From UBA1941 sp046329555 (GTDB taxonomy: Bacteria; Bacteroidota; Bacteroidia; Chitinophagales; LD1), in contig JAXLUK010000002.1 in NCBI GenBank assembly GCA_046329555.1, forward strand, positions 372,001 through 436,000: a stretch of DNA of 64,000 nucleotides. Direction: 5' to 3'. The notes beneath the pieces were generated by a model, which saw only the letters and a list, made by a program, of their open reading frames with translations, had not been told where the DNA came from and made no database searches. Position numbers and translations under genes: made by a program. Position 1 is the first letter of the stretch. Each line of letters opens with the position of its first letter. This document shows positions 34,719 to 44,353 of the stretch, one piece after another.

Positions 34719-37001
34719 ATGAATTACCTCGACGAACTGAATGATGTGCAACGGGCGGCTGTAGTGAACAGCAACGGCCCTACTTTGATTGTAGCCGGTC
34801 CCGGTTCAGGGAAAACCCGTGTGCTTACCTATCGTATTGCTCACTTACTGCGACAGGGCGCCAATCCCTTTTCTATCCTGGCCTTAACCTTTACCAACAA
34901 AGCGTCGGAAAGTATGCGGCAGCGGATTGAGAAAATCGCCGGCAACGACGCGCGCTCGCTCTTCATGGGTACGTTCCACTCTATTTTCGCGCGCTTGCTG
35001 CGCGTTGATGCGCAGCGTTTGGGCTATCCCGGTAACTTTACCATTTACGATACAGAAGATTCTAAATCCGTTTTAAAAGGAATCATCAAGGAAAGAAACC
35101 TCGATGATAAAGTATATAAACCTGCGCAAGTATTATATAGAATTTCCGCCTGCAAGAACGCATTAATCTACCCAAAAGATTATCTCAATGATGCCGATTT
35201 GCTGGCAGAAGATCGCTCGGCCCGCCGTCCGGAATTAGGAAAGATTTATGCTGAATACTGTGCCCGATGCTTTAAGAGTGGTGCTATGGATTTCGACGAC
35301 TTGCTCTTGAAAACGCATGAAGTGATGGAGCAGTTTCCGGATGTTCTATATAAATATCAACACAAGTTTCAGTATGTGCTGATAGATGAGTTTCAGGACA
35401 CTAACTTCCTCCAATATTCTATTGTAAAGCGTATTGCTGATGTGCATCAGAATATCACCGTAGTAGGCGATGATGCGCAAAGTATTTATGCATTCCGCGG
35501 CGCAACCATTGATAACATCTTGAATTTTGAAAAAGACTTTCCCGATTTGAAAGTTTTTAAACTGGAACAGAATTATCGTTCCACTCAAAACATTGTCAAA
35601 GCGGCTAATGAGTTAATACATCGCAACAAAGGACAGATCAAGAAAGAAATCTGGACCACCAACGATATTGGTGATCCAATTAAAGTGGTCAAAACACCCA
35701 GCGATAACGATGAAGGCCGTTGGGTTGCCGATGCCATCATCGAAATGAAGATGCGGCATCATTATCATAATAACGACTTTGCTATTCTCTATCGCACCAA
35801 TGCACAAAGCCGTTCATTTGAAGAATCGCTGCGTCGGCACAACATCGCCTACAAAGTGTATGGCGGCATGTCTTTCTACCAGCGAAAAGAAATTAAAGAC
35901 TTAGTAGCCTATTTAAAACTAGCCATCAATCCCTATGATGAAGAAGCCCTGAAGCGCGTTATTAACTACCCAACGCGTGGTATCGGACAGACTACTATTG
36001 ATAAAATCATCATCCACGCAGCCAACAATCAGCTGCGGCCGTGGGACGTGTTAGAGCATATTGAACGATATGATTTTGCCACACGCACCAAACAATTGCT
36101 CTATGAGTTTGTGATTATGATTAAGTCGTTTGGCGCACTTTCCAAAGAAAAGAACGCTTATGACCTAGCCGCTCATATTGGAAAAACAACAGGGCTATTG
36201 ACCGAATTATACAACGATAAAACCGTTGAAGGCATTGCGCGCTACGAGAACATTCAGGAGTTGTTAAACGGCATTAAAGAGTTTACAGAAGAAGATGTAG
36301 TTGAAGCTGGCGAGGAGTTTATTCAGGATCGTTCGCTGGGATCGTATTTGCAAAACATCACTTTGTTGACGGGCGACGAAAAAGAAGAAAAAAGTCAGGA
36401 TGCGGTGAAGCTCATGACTACACATGCCGCGAAGGGCCTGGAGTTTCCCGTGGTATTTGTAGTTGGTATGGAAGAAGGGTTGTTTCCTTCTTCTCAATCG
36501 TTGTACTCATTGGATGATTTGGAAGAAGAGCGGCGATTGTTTTATGTTGCCATTACCCGCGCCGAGAAATATTTGCATTTGTGTTATGCCACAACGCGGT
36601 ACAAATTCGGAAATATTCAATACGGCGAACCTTCGCGCTTTCTGGAAGAAATTCCGCCGAATGTATTGCAGCATCACGGTAAAGAACAAAAAGTTCAACC
36701 ACAGCAACAAGTGTGGGGTAGTAAAATTAGTTCGCCAAAAACCACCAACTTTCCTAAACCTTCTGCACCAAAACCAACCTTTACAGCTCCAGTTGCTTCG
36801 ATTCAACATCAAGAACCTTTTATTCCGGATGATGCTACTAAGCTGCAAACTGGCATGAATATTCTACACGAAAAATTTGGAGAAGGTAAAGTTATCGCAA
36901 TGGAAGGCGCAGGCGTTAACCGTATCGCCACGATATTCTTTGCTCCATACGGCGAAAAGAAAATCATGTTGAAGTTTGCTAAAGTGAAGATTGTAGAATA
37001 G
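34719..37001 (+). CDS. uvrD: UvrD/PcrA-type ATP-dependent DNA helicase
   Basis: A superfamily 1A 3'-5' helicase of 760 residues, acting in nucleotide excision repair, replication restart and removal of recombinase filaments. Motifs in order: Q motif L-N-D-V-Q-R-A-A-V, Walker A G-P-G-S-G-K-T (about 27-33), T-F-T-N-K-A-S, L-I-D-E-F-Q-D-T-N (Walker B), V-V-G-D-D-A-Q-S-I-Y-A-F-R-G-A, L-E-Q-N-Y-R-S-T, M-T-T-H-A-A-K-G-L-E-F-P, and F-Y-V-A-I-T-R-A. The C-terminus, after a Pro/Gln-rich linker, ends with a PcrA-like small domain (V-I-A-M-E-G-A-G) that binds partners such as RNA polymerase in known members. It is divergent from the ATL gene. Confidence 0.93.
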   Translation: MNYLDELNDVQRAAVVNSNGPTLIVAGPGSGKTRVLTYRIAHLLRQGANPFSILALTFTNKASESMRQRIEKIAGNDARSLFMGTFHSIFARLLRVDAQRLGYPGNFTIYDTEDSKSVLKGIIKERNLDDKVYKPAQVLYRISACKNALIYPKDYLNDADLLAEDRSARRPELGKIYAEYCARCFKSGAMDFDDLLLKTHEVMEQFPDVLYKYQHKFQYVLIDEFQDTNFLQYSIVKRIADVHQNITVVGDDAQSIYAFRGATIDNILNFEKDFPDLKVFKLEQNYRSTQNIVKAANELIHRNKGQIKKEIWTTNDIGDPIKVVKTPSDNDEGRWVADAIIEMKMRHHYHNNDFAILYRTNAQSRSFEESLRRHNIAYKVYGGMSFYQRKEIKDLVAYLKLAINPYDEEALKRVINYPTRGIGQTTIDKIIIHAANNQLRPWDVLEHIERYDFATRTKQLLYEFVIMIKSFGALSKEKNAYDLAAHIGKTTGLLTELYNDKTVEGIARYENIQELLNGIKEFTEEDVVEAGEEFIQDRSLGSYLQNITLLTGDEKEEKSQDAVKLMTTHAAKGLEFPVVFVVGMEEGLFPSSQSLYSLDDLEEERRLFYVAITRAEKYLHLCYATTRYKFGNIQYGEPSRFLEEIPPNVLQHHGKEQKVQPQQQVWGSKISSPKTTNFPKPSAPKPTFTAPVASIQHQEPFIPDDATKLQTGMNILHEKFGEGKVIAMEGAGVNRIATIFFAPYGEKKIMLKFAKVKIVE

Positions 37002-37205
37002 AAGTATAGCAACTCTTTACAACAGCTACTATAAGTACCTTGGGTATTTATCTTCCTTTACAAATTAAAAAGTGAGCCATTTGGGATTGGCTAATCAGGG
37101 TGTAATCAAAGGCCGCAAAAATTATTGCAAAAGTTCAATGCCCTATCAGCAAGGTTTCTTACATCAACTCCTGATTTCCCCAAAAACCCGGATTTTGTCT
37201 TTCAA

Positions 37206-37715
37206 CTATTGCTTCACCAGGGTATGTGAACAGGCGTAATCGCTACCAGAGAGGCGGTAATTCAGATTCAATTGTATCCGTTGCTGTACGCCTATCACCT
37301 CGAAATTTCCACCGCCATTGATTGTATTATCAGAAGAACCGCCCAAGCCTTGTTGCGGAATTTCCAGATAAGTTCCTTTCTTATCGGTGGAAGATTTGAT
37401 ATACCCTACCAAATCAAACTGTCCCAAAAAATTAGCGATTACCAACTGCGACACATCTGTACTTCCTTGCTGAATGTAACAGGTATAACTAGTACCACCG
37501 GGACCCGAACAAGTAGCGGTAGTAAAATAAGTTCCGATAAATTTAGGATAACTCAACTTATTGCAACTATCTCCTTCATAGCCGTTCACACAATAGCATT
37601 GCCCGTTATTACAGGTTTGATTATAGCCGCAAACGGTCTTTGAGCAATTCTTATTACTACAGGCGGAAATGAAAAGCAACAGGGCAATTCCAAATGCTAC
37701 AACAGCTTTTTTCAT
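37206..37715 (-). CDS. Hypothetical lipoprotein with EGF-like Cys module
   Basis: A 169-residue lipoprotein (L-L-L-F-I-S-A-C-S, Cys at 19). A short Cys-rich stretch follows: N-C-S-K-T-V-C-G-Y-N-Q-T-C-N-N-G-Q-C-Y-C-V-N-G-Y-E-G-D-S-C is an EGF-like module, given here as single-letter residues of the region 23-52. The remaining 110 residues are beta-rich. It is probably attached to the outer membrane. No enzyme motif is visible. It lies 9 bases after the SGNH-like gene on the same strand and may be the last gene of that run. Confidence 0.7.
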   Translation of the reverse strand: MKKAVVAFGIALLLFISACSNKNCSKTVCGYNQTCNNGQCYCVNGYEGDSCNKLSYPKFIGTYFTTATCSGPGGTSYTCYIQQGSTDVSQLVIANFLGQFDLVGYIKSSTDKKGTYLEIPQQGLGGSSDNTINGGGNFEVIGVQQRIQLNLNYRLSGSDYACSHTLVKQ

Positions 37716-37724
37716 GCGGTGAAA

Positions 37725-38711
37725 TTAATGGATTTCGGCAGAACTCGATGCTTGGAGAAGCTTGGGAAAAAGCGCCTTAACTTGTTGTATTAAGGTTCGA
37801 TTGAAAATAGCTACACCCCTGCTATTCATGTGATTAGCATTGTAGAAATACTCCCGGTGATAACACAACGTATCTCTTGAAAAATCAAGAAATGGCACCT
37901 GTGCTTGCTGGGCATGCTGTTTCAGAACCGCCAACATTTTATCGTGATCGCGGATGTATTGCTGTCCTTCAATGTACGTGGGGCAATACACCAAAACGAT
38001 AGGGATTTGTTCTTGTTTTACTTCTTGCAAATATCTGTCTAGTAACGATAATAGCGAGTCATTCATGACCATCACCAATTCCTTCTCGCGTTTTTTTGCC
38101 TCTTCGAAATCGTTTGTCCAGGCCGAAGGATTAGATCGAAAACCTCTTTTCCTTCCCTCTTCGGGATTGTCGGGGTGTTGCGCCTGATGCAAAGCCACGC
38201 GCACCGCATCCCAGTGTCCGGTGTAACGCAATAGTGGCAACCAAAATTGGAAACGATTAAACCCCTCGTAGCCCGCAGTGGTCTGTTCGATTTCCCGGCT
38301 ACCCAGCATATACGGCATAAATTGCTCGTAATTGCAGGATGGCTGTTTTACCAATGAGCCAGGTTCAATGGAATGAATAATCAACTTCGGCTTTTTATTG
38401 TATTCCAACACCATTTGATGGCGTAAATACTGAAAGGGCAATCCATGACCATCCATTCCAAGATTGTAGGCTGGCAGGTGCAGGCTATCTTGGATTACTT
38501 CCGGATTAAAATGCACCCATGCTCTTGAACTTCCATACACCAACACATCGGCGTCTAACTTCCCGGAAGTGAGTGCATTCCAAACAGGATACTCGCCCAA
38601 GGCGAAATGCACAGATTTGCTAAGTTGAGCAGATAGATAGCGATCCGCAGGATACATCAACACCAACATCGGTGCTAAAAAGAAAAACAACAGCCTCAGA
38701 AAAGTTTTCAT
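37725..38711 (-). CDS. SGNH-hydrolase-like partner of an MBOAT acyltransferase
   Basis: A 328-residue protein with an N-terminal membrane anchor (L-R-L-L-F-F-F-L-A-P-M-L-V-L-M-Y). It has the SGNH block I in V-Y-G-S-S-R-A-W (Ser nucleophile) and a block V-like Y-F-Y-N-A-N-H-M-N-S-R-G near the end. Its start codon overlaps the stop of the MBOAT gene (TGATG), so the two are made together; such pairs move acyl groups to extracytoplasmic polymers, as in DltB/DltD and AlgI/AlgJ. One oddity: in block V the Asp of D-x-x-H appears as Asn (N-A-N-H), which may lower or change catalysis. The acceptor polymer is unknown. Confidence 0.75.
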   Translation of the reverse strand: MKTFLRLLFFFLAPMLVLMYPADRYLSAQLSKSVHFALGEYPVWNALTSGKLDADVLVYGSSRAWVHFNPEVIQDSLHLPAYNLGMDGHGLPFQYLRHQMVLEYNKKPKLIIHSIEPGSLVKQPSCNYEQFMPYMLGSREIEQTTAGYEGFNRFQFWLPLLRYTGHWDAVRVALHQAQHPDNPEEGRKRGFRSNPSAWTNDFEEAKKREKELVMVMNDSLLSLLDRYLQEVKQEQIPIVLVYCPTYIEGQQYIRDHDKMLAVLKQHAQQAQVPFLDFSRDTLCYHREYFYNANHMNSRGVAIFNRTLIQQVKALFPKLLQASSSAEIH

Positions 38712-40168
38712 CAGAATTGGAAATAAATGAACTGTTGATTAGATCCTGCAAAAAGAAAAATCATCACTACCAGAAAATAATAGAACCCCCAAACTTGCCA
38801 ACGCTTCCTTTGATGGATATGCTGAATGGCAAATTGCTGTTCGCGGCCAAACCATTCTATCAAAAGGAATATCAACAGTAGCAGCACCAGCGGGATCGCT
38901 GTCATTTTATTTTCCATTAGTTGATGCCACCATTGCAGCGAGATAAAGCTAGTCGAACAAATCTTTTTGATGTAAGCAAAGGCTTCATGAAGTGATGCCG
39001 CTCGGAAGAAAATCCAGGCCAGCACCGTCATGGCAAAGGTCAGCAGCATACTTCCTAATTCTGATAGCGATGGCCAGCTTTTCCCTTGGGCAACAATTTC
39101 CATATTGGTTCGGTTCCTATTTGTGAGCAACAATGGGAGAAAATAGACTGCATTCAATCCGCCCCAAACAATGAAAGTCCAGTTAGCGCCATGCCAGAAA
39201 CCACTCACTAAAAAAATGATGAACGTATTTCTTATCCGCATCCAGGTACCGCCCGAGCTTCCGCCAAGAGGAATGTAGAGATAATCCCTAAACCAGGACG
39301 ATAACGAGATATGCCATCTACGCCAGAATTCCGCAATATCACGAGAGAAATATGGAAATGCAAAATTGCGCAACAGTTCGATACCGAATAAACGTGCGGT
39401 TCCTAAAGCAATATCTGAGTAGCCGGAAAAATCACCATAAATCTGAAAGGCAAAAGCAATAGCTCCGAACACCAAAGTACTGCCATCGTAGTCGGCCGTA
39501 TGGTTAAAAATCATGTTGGCGTAAGTGGCGCAGTTGTCTGCAATCACCACCTTCTTGAACAGGCCCCAAAGGATTTGGCGCAAGCCATCTACCGCTTTGG
39601 CATAAACAAAAATACGCGGACGTTTTATTTGAGGAAGCAAGTGCGTGGCCCGTTCAATAGGACCGGCCACCAGCAAAGGGAAAAAACTCACAAAAACCGA
39701 ATATTCTACAACATTCTTCTCGGCCTCAATTCTGCGTTTGTAGATATCAATAATGTACGACAAGCCGTGAAAGGTATAAAATGAAATACCTACCGGCAGA
39801 ATCACGCTAATGGTGTAGGGATGCACGTGAAAGCCAAACTGCCCCACTAATGCGGCAAAGCTATCAGCAAAAAAATTGTAGTATTTGAAGATGCCCAGAA
39901 AACCCAGATTGATAATGATACTGAGCCATAACCAAAACCTACGCATTCTTTCTGATGAAGCGGATTCAATCTTCAAGCCATTGTAAAAATCCAAAAATGT
40001 AGAGAACAGTAGCAGGAACAGAAAACGCCAATCCCAACAGGAATAGAAAAAGTAGCTGGCAATAAGCAAAAGTGCATTCTGTCTTTGCAGGTTGTTTCTG
40101 GTTACAAACCAATACAACACAAACACCAATGGGAGAAACAAAGCAAATGCAACAGAGTTAAAAAGCAT
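38711..40168 (-). CDS. MBOAT-family O-acyltransferase (AlgI/DltB-like)
   Basis: A 485-residue polytopic enzyme starting at the ATG at 40168 (M-L-F-N-S-V-A-F-A-L-F-L-P). The start L-F-N-S is typical of the AlgI group. The catalytic His lies in V-S-G-F-W-H-G-A-N-W-T-F. The conserved G-D-F-S-G-Y-S-D-I-A-L-G and F-W-R-R-W-H-I-S-L-S-S-W blocks are also present. It takes an acyl group from a cytoplasmic donor and passes it across the membrane to an acceptor through the SGNH-like partner encoded next. It is co-translated with that partner. Confidence 0.92.
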   Translation of the reverse strand: MLFNSVAFALFLPLVFVLYWFVTRNNLQRQNALLLIASYFFYSCWDWRFLFLLLFSTFLDFYNGLKIESASSERMRRFWLWLSIIINLGFLGIFKYYNFFADSFAALVGQFGFHVHPYTISVILPVGISFYTFHGLSYIIDIYKRRIEAEKNVVEYSVFVSFFPLLVAGPIERATHLLPQIKRPRIFVYAKAVDGLRQILWGLFKKVVIADNCATYANMIFNHTADYDGSTLVFGAIAFAFQIYGDFSGYSDIALGTARLFGIELLRNFAFPYFSRDIAEFWRRWHISLSSWFRDYLYIPLGGSSGGTWMRIRNTFIIFLVSGFWHGANWTFIVWGGLNAVYFLPLLLTNRNRTNMEIVAQGKSWPSLSELGSMLLTFAMTVLAWIFFRAASLHEAFAYIKKICSTSFISLQWWHQLMENKMTAIPLVLLLLIFLLIEWFGREQQFAIQHIHQRKRWQVWGFYYFLVVMIFLFAGSNQQFIYFQF

Positions 40169-40306
40169 GCGTTTACACAGCGGTCGGCTACTCATTAGTT
40201 TTGTATCCTGCCGCTGGAGCAAGATTAAGAAATTTGACAAATTCAGAGGTGTCTTGACGCATGTTGCACTTGTTTCGATTTCTTATCTTTATTGAAATTA
40301 TCATCC

Positions 40307-41806
40307 ATGAAATACTTTACATTTTTACTTTACATCCATGTTTCCATACTGGTGTGGGCGCAATCTGCCCCCATGCAACATCCTCGTTTTAACAACCATG
40401 AGTCCACGGAAAGGGCAGCTCCGAAAAGGTTAGTAAGTGGCTCAGATTACTCGTTCGATGGAACTAACTACAATCTTGAAGACACCACCATATATGGTTG
40501 GCGAGCGGATAATGGCAGTGGTCTATATTATGATACCGTCACCAATTACGCGCTAAGCGGCACCACCTTAGTTCCTGTAACCCGCACGCTTTACCGATTT
40601 GATACCAACCATATGTTATCATATCAAGGCGATCAGGAGTGGCAGAGCGGGAGTTCTGCCTGGCGTACCATCTATGAAGAGGACCGCATTTACAGCGACA
40701 CCTTATTGGTTCATTTGGTGGCCAGAAACTGGAGCAGTGCCGCAAATAGTCTTAGAAACTTAAGACTGGAAGAATATCGCTTTTACCCCGACCATTCACC
40801 GATGAGCGCCAGGCTATCTTCGTGGGATTCGGTGGCCAACACCTGGATAATTTATTCCCTTGATTCAGAAACCTACAGTGCCGGTCAGATACAGCTCAAA
40901 CAATCATGGATTGGCGACAATCACGGAGGGTTGATTCGAAAATTCCAAAGCACTTTTCAATATACCACTGGCCATGTTATCACTACATACCAGGATTGGG
41001 ATACGGTAGCGAATAGCTGGTTAAACGCAAATAAGTTTGACGACCAATATTCCGGTGGATTGATGACTCAATCTTTATATCAGACTTGGGATTCCGCTGT
41101 TCAGCAATGGAAAAACTCGGGGTTAAAAACATTACAATATTCCGGCAATTTAGTAACCGACCGTCTGGAAAAAACCTGGAACACGGTCTCCTCTAATTGG
41201 GAAAACTACTGGCATACCACCTATCAATACACCGGCAATCAGGTAGCTGTTGAAGTAGCTGAACAATGGAACAATAATCAATGGCAAAAAAGCTTACGAG
41301 CTACTTCCTCCTATAATACCAACGGCGATTTGATTTTGAACATTACCGAATCCGGCGTTCAACCCGGGAATACCTGGAAATTTTCATTCAAAGACACTTC
41401 AGCATACGATGCGGAAGGTTATTACACTGGGTATATCCCCTACATCTGGGAATCTTCCAGTAGCGCATGGAAGCCTAGTCCGTACAGTTACGCTAACTAT
41501 TTTTTCTATGCTCCTTACGACCCTGGTGTAGGTATTACTACAGATATATTCAACACCAATTGCTCATTGTTCCCGATACCTACAAACAACCAACTGATGG
41601 TTCGGTTTGAAGCGCCCAAGGCCTCCATGGTCACATTTACCATTAGCAATCTTACTGGTGGAATTTCACTCCAACATCAACAATTCTTAACGGCAGGAGA
41701 ACACCTTACTTCATTCGATGTTTCCCATTTACCTTCCGGCTGCTATCAGTTAGAAGTGCTGAGCGATAGAGGCTTCCGCTTTATGAATCGATGGGTGAAA
41801 CCATAG
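40307..41806 (+). CDS. Secreted repeat protein with T9SS type A sorting domain
   Basis: A 499-residue protein starting at the ATG at 40307 with a signal peptide (M-K-Y-F-T-F-L-L-Y-I-H-V-S-I-L-V-W-A-Q). The middle (about 120-400) is made of degenerate repeats of roughly 33 residues with the core W-D-x-x-x-x-x-W and Q-Y-S/T-G-N/G, seen at least six times; this kind of repeat is common in Bacteroidota surface proteins of unknown role. The last 75 residues match a type A T9SS sorting domain (F-P-I-P-T-N-N-Q-L, then L-P-S-G-C-Y-Q-L-E-V). It is exported across the outer membrane. A TATCTTTA box about 20 bases before the start may be its -7 element. Confidence 0.85.
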   Translation: MKYFTFLLYIHVSILVWAQSAPMQHPRFNNHESTERAAPKRLVSGSDYSFDGTNYNLEDTTIYGWRADNGSGLYYDTVTNYALSGTTLVPVTRTLYRFDTNHMLSYQGDQEWQSGSSAWRTIYEEDRIYSDTLLVHLVARNWSSAANSLRNLRLEEYRFYPDHSPMSARLSSWDSVANTWIIYSLDSETYSAGQIQLKQSWIGDNHGGLIRKFQSTFQYTTGHVITTYQDWDTVANSWLNANKFDDQYSGGLMTQSLYQTWDSAVQQWKNSGLKTLQYSGNLVTDRLEKTWNTVSSNWENYWHTTYQYTGNQVAVEVAEQWNNNQWQKSLRATSSYNTNGDLILNITESGVQPGNTWKFSFKDTSAYDAEGYYTGYIPYIWESSSSAWKPSPYSYANYFFYAPYDPGVGITTDIFNTNCSLFPIPTNNQLMVRFEAPKASMVTFTISNLTGGISLQHQQFLTAGEHLTSFDVSHLPSGCYQLEVLSDRGFRFMNRWVKP

Positions 41807-41822
41807 AACAACCTGGATCTTG

Positions 41823-43427
41823 TTACCTGGCATTAACTTCTTCTTCCAGAGCACTGTGCGCTGAACCGCCAGAAAAATCGCTGACCGACCAAAATTCGTG
41901 TTCCAAAACATACAGAATAGCAGTGGACTCAAGGCGCTTCTCCCTCACCGCTTGTTGCATGGCCGGCGAAAGCACAAATGACTCCCAGCGCGTGATGCGT
42001 TTTTCCTTTTTGAAATCGTAGTCGCGGCTCTCCATTTTCTGCCTTAAATAAACCAAGGTATTATCATCGGGGCGCAAATTGGAACGAAAACGTTGCAGGG
42101 CACTTAAATCGCTACTTAAATAAACCCGATACAGTAAACCATTTACTGTTCTTTCGCAACAAGATATTGCAGGATTTCCTGCTACCAAACCACAATGGTT
42201 CCTCTTAATAAATAGGGAATCATCGGCCGACTCCTGATAATGGACGATATCAACGTCCTTACTTTTCCTTACAGATTTATCTGCGCTATCTCGCTTCATG
42301 TAGAATACTGGATGCTGATCATCCGGAACCGCTGTTCGCTTCTCTGTCACATCATCGCATTGATTTAGTTTCGGGGTGATGTGATAGAATCCAAACCGAT
42401 CACTAAGTGTTAACATCGGCCTAAATGCCTGGTTTGCCGGCTGCAGATACGCTTCGCCGCAATCAGCGTTCTTCTTAAACTGAAGTTCACTATAAAGCGT
42501 TCTTCCATCGAAAGTAAATAACAACCAATTACCCCGGTATTTACCTTTTTCGTAGTAGGCCTCCAAAATCCGCATGCTATCCCGCCATACAGTCCAGTGT
42601 TCTACATCCCCTTCCAATTTCATTTCCTTTGAAAATCTGCTGCCGTTGATTTCCGACATTGATTTGCTGCGGTAGTACAATGGAACACCTTGATTAAATT
42701 CCCCAACGCTAGCTGTATCACCTTTCGAATTAAACTCCACTAATCTACCATCCAAAAATTTATTTCTTATCGTGTACACCAGGCGCAAACCGCCCTCATA
42801 AAAGTAATCCTTACAAACCCCTTCTTTAAATCCGTTTTGAGTTGTTCCTTCATTGAACACCTTGTTGTTGACATTGAACATCGTGTAAGAACCATCCATT
42901 ACATCCATCTTGTAGTCAACTAAATATTCAGGGTGATTGGGGCTATGATACTTTTCCAGCCGTCCGTTTAGTTTTCCTTCCTTGTATCTGGCCACACCGG
43001 CTATTGAACCGTCGGGGAAGTAGGAGGTTGTAGCGCCATCCAGTTTCGCGTTTTTGTAAAACGCTTTTGATTTAATGGCTCCTGATTCATAAAATTCAAC
43101 CGTGGAATCTACGGGTACTTCATTTTTAAACAAGGCAATACGCTCTATCGATCCACTTTCATAATACCAAATAGCGGTGCCGTTTAGCTTAAATGGTTCT
43201 GCATCATTTTTAGAAACTCCTTCGAATTGTCGGGCGCCAGATTGATAGAAATCGTGAATATCGAAACCATCTGACTTCTTTTTTACCTCTCTATAAAAAA
43301 CAGCATGCTCCTTATCTGTAGGCTTCCATTCGCTGTCGAAAAATTGTCGCTTCTGACCTGCCACATCTGTCAAAGTCAATAATGCCGCAACAAGTAAAAA
43401 CACCCGCGTTCTTAATTCATGAATCAT
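41823..43427 (-). CDS. Secreted MORN-variant (YwqK-type) repeat protein
   Basis: A 534-residue protein with a signal peptide (L-L-V-A-A-L-L-T-L-T-D-V-A-G-Q). From about 60 to 310 it carries repeats of the MORN-variant/YwqK kind: W-Y-Y-E-S-G-S-I, F-Y-E-S-G-A-I-K-S-K-A-F-Y-K-N, Y-F-P-D-G-S-I-A-G-V-A-R-Y-K-E-G-K-L-N-G. Proteins with these repeats are often labelled antitoxins after Bacillus YwqK, but a secreted one without a toxin partner is unlikely to be an antitoxin. The C-terminal 200 residues are unassigned. It lies 21 bases after the DUF6671-like gene on the same strand. Confidence 0.75.
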   Translation of the reverse strand: MIHELRTRVFLLVAALLTLTDVAGQKRQFFDSEWKPTDKEHAVFYREVKKKSDGFDIHDFYQSGARQFEGVSKNDAEPFKLNGTAIWYYESGSIERIALFKNEVPVDSTVEFYESGAIKSKAFYKNAKLDGATTSYFPDGSIAGVARYKEGKLNGRLEKYHSPNHPEYLVDYKMDVMDGSYTMFNVNNKVFNEGTTQNGFKEGVCKDYFYEGGLRLVYTIRNKFLDGRLVEFNSKGDTASVGEFNQGVPLYYRSKSMSEINGSRFSKEMKLEGDVEHWTVWRDSMRILEAYYEKGKYRGNWLLFTFDGRTLYSELQFKKNADCGEAYLQPANQAFRPMLTLSDRFGFYHITPKLNQCDDVTEKRTAVPDDQHPVFYMKRDSADKSVRKSKDVDIVHYQESADDSLFIKRNHCGLVAGNPAISCCERTVNGLLYRVYLSSDLSALQRFRSNLRPDDNTLVYLRQKMESRDYDFKKEKRITRWESFVLSPAMQQAVREKRLESTAILYVLEHEFWSVSDFSGGSAHSALEEEVNAR

Positions 43428-43448
43428 CTTTCAATATGTAGATAATTC

Positions 43449-44276
43449 TCACGGATTGCAACTATCACAATACATTGGATTTTCTGTTTGCTTGCCCTGC
43501 GGAAACAATTGACGTTCTTCAATGCCACATTTTTTGCATTGATAAATCCATGCTAAAATAGCCTTGGTAGGTTGGCTGCACCATTCGCATGGCAATCCCA
43601 TTTCAGAACGCACTACCCCATAACCCGGCGTACCGCATTGTTTACAAACCGACTGCATTTGTTGAACTAACTTCCGGGCGGTAGTCTTGATAACCTGCAT
43701 CCGCGTTGGATTGTACATGGCACGCATATCCGTCTCAACCCGAAGCGGCAAGCCGCCGGATAATAGCTCTCGATAGGTAGCCATCAGCATCTGTTGATCA
43801 GCGATTCCCTTTACTATTCGCCCATCTTTTCCTTTCAGAATGAGGCCATGCGTTGGAAAGTGCGCCCGCTTTGCAAACGACATTAGTTCTGATTCCGTAA
43901 CAAAATCTGAAGCATTAAAATTTGTTTCCATCGATAACTCGCGCACCACAATTTCTACTTCGTTGCGCGTATCCAGCAACATCATCCACTCTTCATCAAC
44001 CGGAACGAATCCAGCCTGCGGATGAGCGCCGAAAGAACCTTCACTGGCTAAGGCCAAATCGCCGCCAAATTGATCCAGCACCATTTGACATTTCATTCTG
44101 AGTGTTTGCACCGGATCGCCGGGGCGGGGTACCTCACCTGAAAAAGTGCCTAATGTATCGGTATCCAGACCATCTGGAACCCTAATCTTCATTTGGAATG
44201 CCTCTTCTAAAACCGGTGCTACCACCTCTTCCTTGCGGTGCTTTGTGGCCAACCAAACTTCCCGATGCTGAAACAT
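43449..44276 (-). CDS. DUF6671-like protein with C-terminal zinc-ribbon region
   Basis: A 275-residue cytoplasmic protein beginning with V-W-L-A-T-K-H-R-K-E-E-V-V-A-P, the form I associate with the DUF6671 family; the assignment is from memory. The middle has F-S-G-E-V-P-R-P-G-D-P-V, A-L-A-S-E-G-S-F-G-A-H-P and T-R-N-E-V-E-I-V. The C-terminal 70 residues hold three pairs of Cys (C-K-Q-C-G, C-E-W-C, C-K-K-C-G) and a final C-D-S-C, so up to two zinc ribbons. Function unknown. It is divergent from the TolB/barrel gene. Confidence 0.65.
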   Translation of the reverse strand: MFQHREVWLATKHRKEEVVAPVLEEAFQMKIRVPDGLDTDTLGTFSGEVPRPGDPVQTLRMKCQMVLDQFGGDLALASEGSFGAHPQAGFVPVDEEWMMLLDTRNEVEIVVRELSMETNFNASDFVTESELMSFAKRAHFPTHGLILKGKDGRIVKGIADQQMLMATYRELLSGGLPLRVETDMRAMYNPTRMQVIKTTARKLVQQMQSVCKQCGTPGYGVVRSEMGLPCEWCSQPTKAILAWIYQCKKCGIEERQLFPQGKQTENPMYCDSCNP

Positions 44277-44353
44277 GCTACGAAAGTAGGGGCTAAGCCG
44301 TAAATTTTCAGTATATCTGATTAAGTTTCAATTCTCGCCTTTTTTCGCTAGCT

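Noticed and set aside
41823..44276. Toxin-antitoxin pair made of the YwqK-type and DUF6671-like genes
   Set aside because: The repeat protein is secreted and the DUF6671-like protein shows no toxin motif, so pairing them as toxin and antitoxin is not justified.
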